DNA from: Bradyrhizobium sp. NP1
GTDB lineage: Bacteria > Pseudomonadota > Alphaproteobacteria > Rhizobiales > Xanthobacteraceae
Assembly (NCBI RefSeq): GCF_030378205.1
Contig: NZ_CP127385.1
Coordinates: 6,612,001 to 6,676,000 of the forward strand
DNA length: 64,000 nt
Direction of reading: 5' to 3'
Within the stretch, counting starts at the first letter, position 1. The number at the start of each line of letters is the position of its first letter. A program made the position numbers and the translations under genes. Shown here one piece after another: positions 35,369-43,904 of this stretch. The notes under the pieces are model-generated. The model had not been told where the DNA came from. It saw only the letters and a list, made by a program, of their open reading frames with translations, and did not search any database.

Positions 35369-36520
35369 TCACGCCACGATAGCCCCTTGCGCGCGCAGCC
35401 GCGGCAGATCGCTGCGCAGCCATCGCGCGATGCGCGGCCAGGACGAGGCGAGCGTCTGGCCGCCCATGAAGAGACCGAGATGGCACGCCGGCACGCAGGC
35501 GCTTTCGATCAGCGGCGACGGGGTGCCGAGCAGACCTGAGGTCGCGAGCGCCTGCGCCGCCGGCACCACCTCGTCATCCGCGCCGGCCAGCACGAAGGTC
35601 GGCAACCTCACGTCTTCCAGGTGGATTTCGCGGCCGAGCGCGACGAAGCCCCCGCTTGCCAGCCGGTTCTCGCGAAAGATCCAGTTCACCACCTCGAGAT
35701 AGTAGGTGCCCGGCAGATCCAGCGTCCGTTCGTGCCAGCGCTGGAAGCGATCGCGCAGCTCGGTGGCGGCGCCGCCGGAAAGATCGCGCTGCAGTGCGGT
35801 TTCGATATTGGGCGGACGGCTCCAGAACCGCAGCATATGATCGCCGCGCACCAGCCCGCCGCCGCTGCCCACCAGTCCCTCGAAAGCGGCTTGCGGCGCT
35901 TTCGCAACCAGCCGCGACAGGTCGGACGGAACGGAAATGTCGACCGGCGTTCCGACCAGCACCAGCCGCCGCACCTTTTGCGGAAAGCGCGCCGCATAGA
36001 CCAGCGACAGCCATCCGCCCTGGCAAAGGCCGACCAGATCGACGGGCGGTCCGATCTCATCGACGGCGACGTTGAGATCGGCGAGATAGTGGTCGATCGA
36101 CAGATGACGCATGTCTGGAGTCGCCGACTTCCAGTCCGTCAGATAGAGGCGATCGAGGCCGCCAGAATGCAGCGCTTCGACCAGGCTGTGGCCGCCAGCG
36201 AAATCGGCGACCATGGCGCCATGCAGGGTATAGGGCGCGCAGATCAGGACCGGCGGCGCTTCGTGGGCGCGCGAGAAGTCGCGCAGCCGCATCGACGGCA
36301 GCTCCAGCGCGACGGTGTTGGGCGTGGTCCAGGGCAGGTCTGCTTCGTCGTCCGCCCGGCCTGAATCCGGGCTTCGATCAAGCCACCAGCCATAGGCGTC
36401 GAGCGCCATGTTCGCCGCAGCGAACGGCCACAGCAGCGGATCATGCGGCCAGGCGCCGCCTGACGCCGCAACATCGGAACTCTTTACGATCTGTTTTGCG
36501 ATCTGTTTTGGCACGGGCAT
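35369..36520 (-). CDS. Alpha/beta hydrolase related to polyhydroxyalkanoate synthases
   Basis: The protein has 383 residues from ATG 36520 (AGGATTGGA upstream). It has an alpha/beta-hydrolase fold with a lipase-like box in which Cys replaces Ser: LVGLCQGGWLSLVYAARFPQ. This Gly-x-Cys-x-Gly form is typical of PhaC synthases and close relatives. LAGADDEVVPAAQ holds the likely catalytic Asp, and CHLGLFMGG the likely His. It is shorter than standard PhaC (about 560-600). It could be a PHA synthase-like or hydroxyacyl-thioester-handling enzyme; the exact reaction is unclear. Confidence 0.72.
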   Translation of the reverse strand: MPVPKQIAKQIVKSSDVAASGGAWPHDPLLWPFAAANMALDAYGWWLDRSPDSGRADDEADLPWTTPNTVALELPSMRLRDFSRAHEAPPVLICAPYTLHGAMVADFAGGHSLVEALHSGGLDRLYLTDWKSATPDMRHLSIDHYLADLNVAVDEIGPPVDLVGLCQGGWLSLVYAARFPQKVRRLVLVGTPVDISVPSDLSRLVAKAPQAAFEGLVGSGGGLVRGDHMLRFWSRPPNIETALQRDLSGGAATELRDRFQRWHERTLDLPGTYYLEVVNWIFRENRLASGGFVALGREIHLEDVRLPTFVLAGADDEVVPAAQALATSGLLGTPSPLIESACVPACHLGLFMGGQTLASSWPRIARWLRSDLPRLRAQGAIVA

Positions 36521-36738
36521 TCCAATCCTGCACAAAGACTCCCCTGCCGCCTTTCGATCCTGATCCCGCCGCGCGGTTCCCGCAATCCCGCCGGCTCTTT
36601 TTATTTCATGCACTTTCTTAGCAGGCGCGCGCGACAACCAATTGACCCGCATCAAGGAACGGGCGGCGTGCAGCGCAACTTTTCCGGCGCATCGAAGCGG
36701 CGTTTGGCCGCATCGGCGGCGATCTGTGCGGCGACAGA

Positions 36739-38001
36739 TCAGCCGGCGCGCGCCGCGAGGCCGGGGCCGGCCGCCGCCGGCAAAGAGCGCGAGCGCAACA
36801 GCAGCATCACCACCAGCGAGATGTTGAGTGCATTCCAGGCGAGCCCGTTGACGAAGGCCGCGGCATAGGAGCCGGTGGCGTCGAAGATCACGCCGGAGAT
36901 CCAGCCGCCGAACGACATGCCGAACACGGAGGCGAAGATCACGGTGCCGACGCGGGTCGCGGCCTCCTGCGCCGGCATCGCCTCGCGAATGATGATGGCG
37001 TAGCTCGGCACGATGCCGCCCTGGAACAGGCCAAACAGCGCCGAGATCACATAGAGTGAGGTCAGCCCGTCAAAGAACACATAGAGCAGCAGCGCAACCC
37101 CTTGCGCGATCGAACCAATCAGCAGCGTGCGGATGCCGCCGATGCGGTCGGCAAGGAAGCCCGAGCCGATCCGGCTGAAGATGCCGAAGCCGAGCATCAG
37201 CGACAGCATTTCGGCGCCGCGCGCCACGCCATAGCCGAGGTCGCCGCAATAGGCGACGATATGGACCTGGGGCATCGCCATCGCGACGCAGCAGGCAATC
37301 GCGGCAAGCGACAGGATCATGGTCAGCGTGTTGGTGGAGAAGCGCAGGTTGAGGGGCGGCGGCGGCGCGTTGAGGTGGCTGCGCGCCTGTCCGGCGCCGA
37401 CCAGCATCCGCAACACGGCCAGCGCGATCGCCATCGACACCATGACGAACAGCCCGATCGCGATATGGGTGGTGCGCCAGCCGCTCGACTGCATCAGGAA
37501 GCTGACGACCGGCGGCCACACCGCGCCGGCGACATAATTGCCGCTCGCGGCGATCCCGACGCCAAGCCCGCGGTAGCGGTCGAACCAGTGGGACGCTTCC
37601 GCCATCAAGGGCGCGAAGGTCGCCGACGAGCCGAGCCCGATGGCGAAATTCACCAGGATGAACTGCCAGATCGAGGACGACAGCCCGGCACCGATATAGC
37701 CGAGGCCCAGAACGCCGATGCCGAGCCCGATCGCCACGACGATGCCGTAGCGGTCGGTCAGCTTGCCGGTCAGCACCCCGCCGGAACCGAAGCCGATCAT
37801 CACCATCGTATAGGCCAGCGAAATCATGCCGCGCGTCGCGCCGAACTCGGTCTGCACCACCGGCAGCGCCACCACCACCGACCACATGCTGACGCTGCCG
37901 ATCGCGCCGATGATCACGGCCACGACAAGGCACAGCCATGCCCGGCGGGAGTCGGGAACGAGCGATGCGTGATGCGGGGGAGATTGAACAGAAATTGCCA
38001 C
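36739..38001 (-). CDS. Major facilitator superfamily transporter
   Basis: This is an integral membrane protein with about twelve hydrophobic helices. It has the MFS loop motif GKLTDRYGIVVAIGLG between helices 2 and 3 and its counterpart GFLADRIGGIRTLLIG in the second half. It resembles oxalate/formate-antiporter-like and monocarboxylate MFS carriers, but the substrate cannot be read. The start is uncertain: no ATG lies near the first helix. I use GTG 38001 (420 residues); the open frame reaches 38181. Confidence 0.83.
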   Translation of the reverse strand: MAISVQSPPHHASLVPDSRRAWLCLVVAVIIGAIGSVSMWSVVVALPVVQTEFGATRGMISLAYTMVMIGFGSGGVLTGKLTDRYGIVVAIGLGIGVLGLGYIGAGLSSSIWQFILVNFAIGLGSSATFAPLMAEASHWFDRYRGLGVGIAASGNYVAGAVWPPVVSFLMQSSGWRTTHIAIGLFVMVSMAIALAVLRMLVGAGQARSHLNAPPPPLNLRFSTNTLTMILSLAAIACCVAMAMPQVHIVAYCGDLGYGVARGAEMLSLMLGFGIFSRIGSGFLADRIGGIRTLLIGSIAQGVALLLYVFFDGLTSLYVISALFGLFQGGIVPSYAIIIREAMPAQEAATRVGTVIFASVFGMSFGGWISGVIFDATGSYAAAFVNGLAWNALNISLVVMLLLRSRSLPAAAGPGLAARAG

Positions 38002-38162
38002 GGCTGCCGCAACTTGGGTCAGCGCCCCGGCAAGGGTCAACCCACAATGGCGCGAGATTGGGCATGCAGAACTGCCGCAAGCCCGCCCGCGCGGCAGTGG
38101 CGGCAGCGGGCAGTGCCAAGGGCCCCGGAATCGCCCGGATCTGCCCCGCCGGGGTGGCCGGA

Positions 38163-38177
38163 TTAACCCTTTGCTAA
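38163..38177 (+). promoter_or_regulatory. Candidate CtrA box upstream of flhA
   Basis: TTAA-CCCTTTG-CTAA differs by one base from the CtrA consensus TTAA-N7-TTAA and sits about 190 bases before the flhA start. CtrA is encoded in this window and controls flagellar genes in alphaproteobacteria. Binding is inferred. Confidence 0.55.
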
Positions 38178-38350
38178 CCATACACCGGGCAAAAATTGCC
38201 GGGTGAAGTCGAGTGTCGTCGATCGCGTTTGATGCGGGAGAAGCCCCCGTGGACGCCAGTGCGGTGCCTCACTTTCGAAACGGCGGCCCCCAGGCCGCCG
38301 CACAGACGTTTGGCGCGCGCGAGCGGCATAGTCGGGGGGACACGGCGACC

Positions 38351-40480
38351 ATGGTGGATATCACGGCGGCCCAGGGCGCAGCCGCGCCGGCGGGATTTCC
38401 CAAACTCAGCGACATCGGCAACATCTTAAAGCGCGGCGACATCGCGCTCGCCTGCGGCATCCTCACCATCCTGGTGGTCCTGATCCTGCCGCTGCCCTCG
38501 ATCGTGCTCGACCTGTTCCTGGCGATCTCGATCACGCTGTCGATCCTGATCCTGATGACGGCCCTGTTCATCCAGGCGCCGCTGGAATTCTCCTCCTTCC
38601 CGACCATCCTCTTGATCTCGACGATGCTGCGGCTGTCGCTGAACCTGGCCTCGACGCGGCTGATCCTGTCGCGCGGCCACGAGGGCACGGACGCGGCCGG
38701 CCACGTCATCGAGGCCTTCGGCAACTTCGTGATGGGCGGCAATTTCGTCATCGGCATCATCGTGTTCGCGATCCTGGTGACGGTGAATTTCGTGGTCATC
38801 ACCAAGGGCTCGGGACGCATCGCGGAAGTCGCGGCGCGCTTCCACCTCGACGCGATGCCCGGCAAGCAGATGGCGATCGACGCCGACCTTTCTGCAGGGC
38901 TGATCAACGAGACGGTCGCCAAGGAGCGCCGCAAGGCGCTGGAAGACGAAAGCGGCTTCTTCGGCGCCATGGACGGCGCCTCGAAATTCGTCCGCGGCGA
39001 TGCGGTTGCGGGCCTGCTCGTGGTCTTCATCAACATCGTCGGCGGCATCATCATCGGCGTGGCGCAGCAGGGCCTTTCCTTCGGCGACGCCGCGCGCACC
39101 TACACGCTGCTCACCGTCGGCGACGGCCTCGTGACGCAGGTGCCGGCGCTGATCGTCTCGACCGCGGCCGGCCTGCTCGTCTCCAAGGCCGGCGTCTCCG
39201 GCGCCGCCGACAAGGCGCTGATGAAGCAGTTTTCCGGCTATCCGCAGGCGCTCGGCATGTCGGCTGGCGTCATGCTGGTGCTGGCGATGCTGCCGGGCAT
39301 TCCGACCCTGCCGTTCCTCGCGCTCGGCAGCGGCGCGGCCGCGCTCGCCTGGTCGGCAGGCAAGCAGAAGCGGGCCAGGAAGGCCGAGGAAGCCAGCGCC
39401 GCGGCGGCGCCCGCCGCAGCCGCGGCCGCGGCCGCCGCCGCCGAGGAGCCGATCGCCGCCGCGCTCAAGATCGACGATCTCAAGATCGAGCTCGGTTACG
39501 CGCTGCTGCCGCTGGTCAACGGGCCCGACGGCACCGACCGCCTGACCGAGCAGATCAAGGCGCTGCGACGCTCGCTCGCGATCGAGATGGGTTTCGTGAT
39601 GCCGGCGGTGCGCATCCTCGACAACGTGCAGCTCGAGGCCAACACCTACGTCATCAAGATCAAGGAGGTCGAGGCCGGCACCGGCAAGATCTGGCCGAAC
39701 TCGTTCATGGTCATGGATCCCGCCGGCGGCCACGTCGCCGTGCCCGGCATCCACACCACCGAGCCGACCTTCGGCCTGCCCGCGACCTGGGTCGACGCCG
39801 CGCTGAAGGAGGAAGCCTCGCTGAAGGGCTACACCGTCGTCGACGCCGCCACCGTGCTGTCGACGCATCTGACCGAGCTGCTCAAGGCCAACATGTCCGA
39901 CCTCTTGTCCTATGGCGAGGTGCAGAAGCTCCTGAAGGAGCTGCCGAAGGAGCAGAGCGAACTGATCAAGGACATCGTGCCGGCCCAGGTCACGATCTCC
40001 GGCATCCAGCGCGTGCTGCAGCTGCTGCTCGCCGAGCGCATCTCGATCCGCGACCTCTCGACGATCCTGGAAGGCATCGCCGATGCGCTGGCCTTCTCGC
40101 GCAACCCGTCGACCATGGTCGAGCATGTCCGCGCCCGCCTCGCGCGCCAGATCTGCGCCGCCAACACCTCGCCCGCCGGCTACCTGCCGCTGATCGCGCT
40201 GTCGGCCAAGTGGGAGCAGGCCTTCGCGGAATCGCTGATCGGCCAGGGCGAGGAGCGCACGCTGGCGATGCAGCCGTCAAAGCTCTCGGAGTTCATGACC
40301 GCAGTGCGCGATGCGTTCGAGCGCGCCGCGCGCGAGGGCGAGGCGCCGGTGCTGGTCACCTCGGCCGGCATCCGTCCCTTCGTGCGCTCGCTGGTCGAGC
40401 GTTTCCGCCCGCAAACCACCGTGCTGTCGCAGTCCGAAATTCACCCGCGCGCCCGCCTCAAAACGGTCGGCAGCGCCTAG
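38351..40480 (+). CDS. flhA: Flagellar biosynthesis protein FlhA
   Basis: FlhA is the central export-gate component of the flagellar type III secretion system in the inner membrane. The N-terminal half has about eight membrane helices with the FHIPEP-family stretch FPTILLISTMLRLSLNLASTR. The C-terminal cytoplasmic domain follows a very alanine-rich linker (AEEASAAAAPAAAAAAAAAA). ATG 38351 gives 709 residues, close to the usual 690-700; the frame is open 46 codons further with a poor leader. It stands apart from the fliJ-fliI pair, as is common in alphaproteobacteria. The 349 bases before it hold a CtrA-like site. Confidence 0.95.
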   Translation: MVDITAAQGAAAPAGFPKLSDIGNILKRGDIALACGILTILVVLILPLPSIVLDLFLAISITLSILILMTALFIQAPLEFSSFPTILLISTMLRLSLNLASTRLILSRGHEGTDAAGHVIEAFGNFVMGGNFVIGIIVFAILVTVNFVVITKGSGRIAEVAARFHLDAMPGKQMAIDADLSAGLINETVAKERRKALEDESGFFGAMDGASKFVRGDAVAGLLVVFINIVGGIIIGVAQQGLSFGDAARTYTLLTVGDGLVTQVPALIVSTAAGLLVSKAGVSGAADKALMKQFSGYPQALGMSAGVMLVLAMLPGIPTLPFLALGSGAAALAWSAGKQKRARKAEEASAAAAPAAAAAAAAAAEEPIAAALKIDDLKIELGYALLPLVNGPDGTDRLTEQIKALRRSLAIEMGFVMPAVRILDNVQLEANTYVIKIKEVEAGTGKIWPNSFMVMDPAGGHVAVPGIHTTEPTFGLPATWVDAALKEEASLKGYTVVDAATVLSTHLTELLKANMSDLLSYGEVQKLLKELPKEQSELIKDIVPAQVTISGIQRVLQLLLAERISIRDLSTILEGIADALAFSRNPSTMVEHVRARLARQICAANTSPAGYLPLIALSAKWEQAFAESLIGQGEERTLAMQPSKLSEFMTAVRDAFERAAREGEAPVLVTSAGIRPFVRSLVERFRPQTTVLSQSEIHPRARLKTVGSA

Positions 40481-40797
40481 GCGCCGGGGGATCGGGGCCC
40501 GCCGAGGGCCCTTGTTCCGCCTGTGTTTTTTCGCCACAGGCAAACGGATTTCACTGATTCGGGCGAACGCAACACAATATCGCCCTAAACACGCCAGACA
40601 TATTAAACCACTGTTTTATATGGATAAAACACCGATTTCCGACCCTTTTAATCGCGAATATTCAAGTGTTATCACGGCCTTGTGATCGCCCCTTTGGAAC
40701 GAAAGCGCGCATTCTTACTTTTCTGAGTGCGGGTTGCTTGAACCTGCTGGCGGAAGCTTTCGACGAATCCGCTGCAGGAGGGCGACGGGAGGCTACG
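40481..40797. promoter_or_regulatory. Intergenic region with a weak terminator-like repeat and an AT-rich promoter zone
   Basis: Just after flhA, GGGCCC-GCCGA-GGGCCC (40495-40511) could form a short GC stem followed by TTGTT. Positions 40555-40690 are much richer in A and T than the neighbourhood and probably hold the promoter of the small membrane-protein gene at 40798. Nothing else is recognised. Confidence 0.4.
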
Positions 40798-40998
40798 ATG
40801 AACCACTCGATTTACAGCGCTGATCGCGGGACCCATCTGAAGATTGTGGTCGTCGCGCTTGTTGCTGGCATCGCGGTGGCCGGCCTCGGCATCGCCGCCC
40901 GCGTGACGACAGATGATGGCTACACCCAGACCGCGCATGTCATCAAGGCAGGCAAGCCGGTCGTGATCACGAGTTCAAACGCCTCAACAGTGCGCTGA
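40798..40998 (+). CDS. Small membrane-anchored protein
   Basis: This 66-residue protein has a single hydrophobic helix (LKIVVVALVAGIAVAGLGIA, about 15-34) and a short polar C-terminus (KAGKPVVITSSNASTVR). It has no recognised domain. GGGAGG lies seven bases before the ATG, a strong ribosome-binding site, and a clear terminator follows at 41088, so it is a likely stand-alone gene. Topology: N-terminus inside, C-terminus in the periplasm. Confidence 0.65.
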   Translation: MNHSIYSADRGTHLKIVVVALVAGIAVAGLGIAARVTTDDGYTQTAHVIKAGKPVVITSSNASTVR

Positions 40999-41087
40999 GG
41001 AGTTTTAAAGGAATTCACGCGGCTCTTTACCAGCCCCCCAAAGTCGCTGCGTGGATACGTAGAAGACCCCAACTACCCCCAAGTTGG

Positions 41088-41122
41088 AAAACGCCCGCTC
41101 CCCACGGGCGTTTTCTTCTTTT
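41088..41122 (+). terminator. Rho-independent terminator
   Basis: Arms AAAACGCCCG and CGGGCGTTTT (10 pairs) surround a short loop and are followed by TTTTCTTCTTTTT. It ends the transcript of the small membrane protein. Confidence 0.88.
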
Positions 41123-41348
41123 TAGGGCTTCTTCTTTAGGGCCCGTATTTTGCGCCCATGAAAAGCGGACCACGCGATCACGCGCCGCGATGACAGGCAT
41201 GGCGAAATCGATCATCGTCGGGCTGCGCGGCACGTCTCGCTTGATCTCTCACATTAAGCACCTGCGATCGCGCTTCAGCCACGCGCGGCTGTTGAGAAAG
41301 AAGTCGAGAAGCGGGAATTTCCCGCGACAATCCGAGGGGAATGCGATC

Positions 41349-41627
41349 ATGAAACTGCCGCAAGCGCTCGCCGGAGCGATGGCCTTGACGATTTTCGGCG
41401 CGCTGGCGCCGCTGGCCGGGCCGGCGCAGGCCCAGACCTACGATCCAAAATATCCCGTTTGCCTGCAGATCTACGACGACATGGTGCACTTCTACTTCGA
41501 GTGCGGCTACACATCGATGGCACAGTGCGAAGCGTCCGCGTCAGGCCGCTCCGCCCAGTGCGTGGTCAATCCCTATTATGCCGGGCCGAAGGCGAAGCGC
41601 GCTCCGCGCAAGAAGCGCCCGACATGA
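41349..41627 (+). CDS. DUF3551-like small exported protein
   Basis: This 92-residue protein has a signal peptide (MKLPQALAGAMALTIFGALAPLAGPAQA) and a short mature domain with four cysteines in the pattern YPVCLQIYDDMVHFYFECGY, TSMAQCEASASG and AQCVVNPYY, ending in a basic tail. This fits the DUF3551 family, which is abundant in Bradyrhizobium and of unknown function. ATG 41349 is chosen for the signal peptide; the frame is open further upstream. It probably forms two disulfides in the periplasm. Confidence 0.82.
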   Translation: MKLPQALAGAMALTIFGALAPLAGPAQAQTYDPKYPVCLQIYDDMVHFYFECGYTSMAQCEASASGRSAQCVVNPYYAGPKAKRAPRKKRPT

Positions 41628-41681
41628 GCTGTGACGGCGTCGCGTTGCAGGCTCGAGCGGACCAGCCGCCGGCATCAAGCC

Positions 41682-41721
41682 AAAGCGCGATGCGATCAGG
41701 TTGAAATCGCCATCGCGCTTT
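41682..41721. repeat. Palindromic repeat family B, copy 2
   Basis: AAAGCGCGATG, then CGATCAGGTTGAAATCGC, then CATCGCGCTTT. It has the same layout and nearly the same sequence as 34738-34776. Confidence 0.8.
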
Positions 41722-41815
41722 GCCGTGAACCCATAAATCGGGAGCGACCGCGAGAGGTGGACAGCAGCCTGACCGTTTCCTGCGATCGAAAGGGACAAGC
41801 CGCCGTCAGAAGGCG

Positions 41816-42697
41816 CTATTTCAGCGGCAGAAAAAGTTCCGCGACCGTCTCATGCTCCGGCACCTCCGGGAAGAAGCTCAGCCGCTGGCAATAGATCGGG
41901 AAGTCGCGCGCTTCCTCGCCGCTGGCCGGAAGCCAGTCGCGATAAAGGTAGAGCGCGGCGGGCTCCAGATTGTCGGTGTTGCCGACGACGCGCAGCACCG
42001 CGCAGCGTCCGCCAGGGATCTCACCGGCTTTGATCTGCTCGCCGTTCGCCTCGATCGGTTGGTCGGTCCCGACACAAAGGTCCACGCTATAATCGGCAGG
42101 CGTCGCAGGACGCCGCTCGGAACGCCAGACATTGAAGGTCGGACTTGTCTTGGGGTGCAGGCCAGCGGCCATGCGCCACGCGATGAACCGCTGGATGGTG
42201 GTGCCGAGCGTCGCCGGGTCGCCCCGATGCTCCATGATCGCCACCGGCGTGGGGGGCACATCGCGGATCGTCACGTCGTCAGTGGTAAAAGTCTTCTGCA
42301 TGAGCTTGCTCCTCGCGTTTTCGAGAGGCCCGAAGGCCGCAAGCCACGGCTCCCAGTCGGGAGACTTCCGGAACGACGAAGGCGATTGCCCGAACCGTTG
42401 CCGAAAGGCGCGGGCGAAGGCATCCGGTGCATCGTAACCGGCATCCATCGCTATGTCCGTGACGCTTTGAGCGTCCATGTAGGCCAGCCGGTACGAAGCG
42501 CGCTTCATTCGGGCAAGCTGGACATAGCGATGCACGGATAACCCGAAGGTCGCCGTAAACTGCCGGTGGAAATGAAACTTCGAGAAGGCCGCAACACCGC
42601 TCACCGTTTCCAGGTCCAGATCACCGTCAAGATGCCGGTCAATATGGTCCAGCACCCGCCGCATCCGGGCCTGATAGTTTTGAAGCGCCGCCTTCAT
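41816..42697 (-). CDS. AraC-family regulator with GyrI-like ligand domain
   Basis: In this 293-residue protein the AraC DNA-binding domain comes first (about 10-110: LETVSGVAAFSKFHFHRQFTA, then SVTDIAMDAGYDAPDAFARAF). It is followed by a GyrI-like small-molecule-binding domain (about 135-293: VTIRDVPPTPVAIMEHRGDP, ending ETVAELFLPLK). This order is that of the Rob/SoxS-like multidrug-sensing regulators with a C-terminal effector domain. The ligand is unknown, and no efflux gene adjoins it. Confidence 0.88.
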   Translation of the reverse strand: MKAALQNYQARMRRVLDHIDRHLDGDLDLETVSGVAAFSKFHFHRQFTATFGLSVHRYVQLARMKRASYRLAYMDAQSVTDIAMDAGYDAPDAFARAFRQRFGQSPSSFRKSPDWEPWLAAFGPLENARSKLMQKTFTTDDVTIRDVPPTPVAIMEHRGDPATLGTTIQRFIAWRMAAGLHPKTSPTFNVWRSERRPATPADYSVDLCVGTDQPIEANGEQIKAGEIPGGRCAVLRVVGNTDNLEPAALYLYRDWLPASGEEARDFPIYCQRLSFFPEVPEHETVAELFLPLK

Positions 42698-42828
42698 CGT
42701 CCCTTCCTCCGTGGCGGCACCAGTTAGTCGCTGATAGACGTAACGTGCTCGACCGATCTTGCGGTCTTGGGCGGATGCGGCTGTGGCTGCACGCTTGGGA
42801 GTCTACGGCCTGGCAAACTCCGGATTCC

Positions 42829-42903
42829 AGTGGCGTTTTGGATTTGACATTCGCCTTGCGAAGTCGCCGCTAGTGGGGAGCGAATGTCAAATCCACTCCG
42901 CTA
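42829..42903. repeat. Palindromic repeat family A, copy 2
   Basis: AGTGGCGTTTTGGATTTGAC, then ATTCGC, and a closing arm GCGAATGTCAAATCCACTCC, followed by GCTA, which is the complement of the anti-sigma stop codon. The arms match copy 1 at 34661-34738, and both copies touch a TAG stop. Confidence 0.78.
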
Positions 42904-43824
42904 GCGCGCCGGCGGCACGGTCTCGATCAGCTTGCCGCTATAGACCGGCGCCGAATGCGGATTGCCGTCGGGCGAGCCGCCGGCCTGCTCGACGGTCACC
43001 GCATAGGTCGCAGCGTTGATGACGTCGGCGTCGTACGAGGCGAGCACGTTGCGCCCGGTGAACTCGCCACTGCCGATCACGCCGAGCGAGCGCGGCCGTC
43101 CGAGCTTGTCGGAGATCAGCCAGAGCTCGAAGCTCTTGCCGGGATCGGCGGCGGGCGCGCCGACCCGGCGCACGGTGAAATTCCTGGTCGCGCCATCGAC
43201 GGTAAGGATGAAGGCGGGTCCGCCACCCTGCCCCTGCAGGAGTGCGACATATTGCGCGGTGGATTGCTGCGGCGGCGTCTTCACCTCGACGATCTCTGTC
43301 CTTGGCTTCGGCCGCATGCCGGAGGGCAGCAGGTCGGGCTGGAACACCTCGATCGCCAGCAGCGCGATCAGCGCGGCCGCGAGCGCGCTCGCGACGCGCG
43401 CGATGCCGCGCCAGCGCCTGAGCTGGCCGGACAGCTGAATCACATTGGCGTTGTCGGCGACCGGCGCGGGGCCGATTGCCGCAGGCGAAGGCTCGAGCGG
43501 CGCGAGCTGCGGCTCGGCATCGTACGAAGGCGGCGGCTGTTCGAGCGGCGCCTCCGCCGGCGCGTCGGGCATTGCCGGCGGCGCCTCGGCTGCGGCCTTG
43601 GCGATCGACGCCTGGATGCTCTCCCACACGATCGGCCGCGGCTCGACCGAGCCCACCATCTGGTTCAGCACGCCGAGCCGGAATTCCCAGGCCTGCACGA
43701 CCGCGGCGAAATCCCTGTCGACGGCCATCATGGTCTCGACCTGGATACGCTCGTCGGCATCGAGCGTGCCGAGCGCGTATTCCGCCGCGAGCGCGATATG
43801 GTCTTCGCTATAGGCCGTCATCAT
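42901..43824 (-). CDS. Anti-sigma factor (RskA-like)
   Basis: This 307-residue single-pass membrane protein would hold the neighbouring ECF sigma factor inactive. The N-terminal cytoplasmic part (DHIALAAEYALGTLDADERI) is a zinc-less anti-sigma-type domain. A long Pro/Ala linker follows, then one membrane helix (about 140-160: VASALAAALIALLAIEVF) and a periplasmic RskA-type domain (FELWLISDKLGRPRSLGVIG). Two adjacent ATGs could start it. It is coupled to the sigma gene through a tiny intervening ORF. Confidence 0.87.
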   Translation of the reverse strand: MMTAYSEDHIALAAEYALGTLDADERIQVETMMAVDRDFAAVVQAWEFRLGVLNQMVGSVEPRPIVWESIQASIAKAAAEAPPAMPDAPAEAPLEQPPPSYDAEPQLAPLEPSPAAIGPAPVADNANVIQLSGQLRRWRGIARVASALAAALIALLAIEVFQPDLLPSGMRPKPRTEIVEVKTPPQQSTAQYVALLQGQGGGPAFILTVDGATRNFTVRRVGAPAADPGKSFELWLISDKLGRPRSLGVIGSGEFTGRNVLASYDADVINAATYAVTVEQAGGSPDGNPHSAPVYSGKLIETVPPAR

Positions 43825-43904
43825 CCAAGCCCGACGTCGTCCAGATCCAGGTGCAAGTCCAGCTGCAAGTCATCCAATTCCAGCTCATCCAGCCGCAGCG
43901 TCAT
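43821..43904 (-). CDS. Possible 27-residue Leu/Asp-rich microprotein between sigma and anti-sigma
   Basis: The ORF fills the whole gap between the two genes. Its ATG overlaps the sigma-factor TGA as ATGA (43904-43901) and its own TGA overlaps the anti-sigma ATG as ATGA (43824-43821). The product is built of alternating Leu and Asp/Glu (for example LDELELDDLQLDLH) and would be very acidic. Its DNA is a run of imperfect six-base repeats (CTGGAT-like), so it may instead be a repeat-grown spacer that keeps ribosomes moving from one gene to the next. No ribosome-binding site of its own is obvious. Confidence 0.4.
   Translation of the reverse strand: MTLRLDELELDDLQLDLHLDLDDVGLG

Noticed and set aside
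38426..40126. A 566-codon open frame on the - strand opposite flhA
   Set aside because: Composition is dominated by Arg, Asp, His and Gln in antisense patterns. flhA on the + strand is beyond doubt.
41190..41348. N-terminal extension of the DUF3551-like protein
   Set aside because: The frame is open, but the internal ATG at 41349 opens directly onto a signal peptide. The upstream residues are basic and unlike the family.
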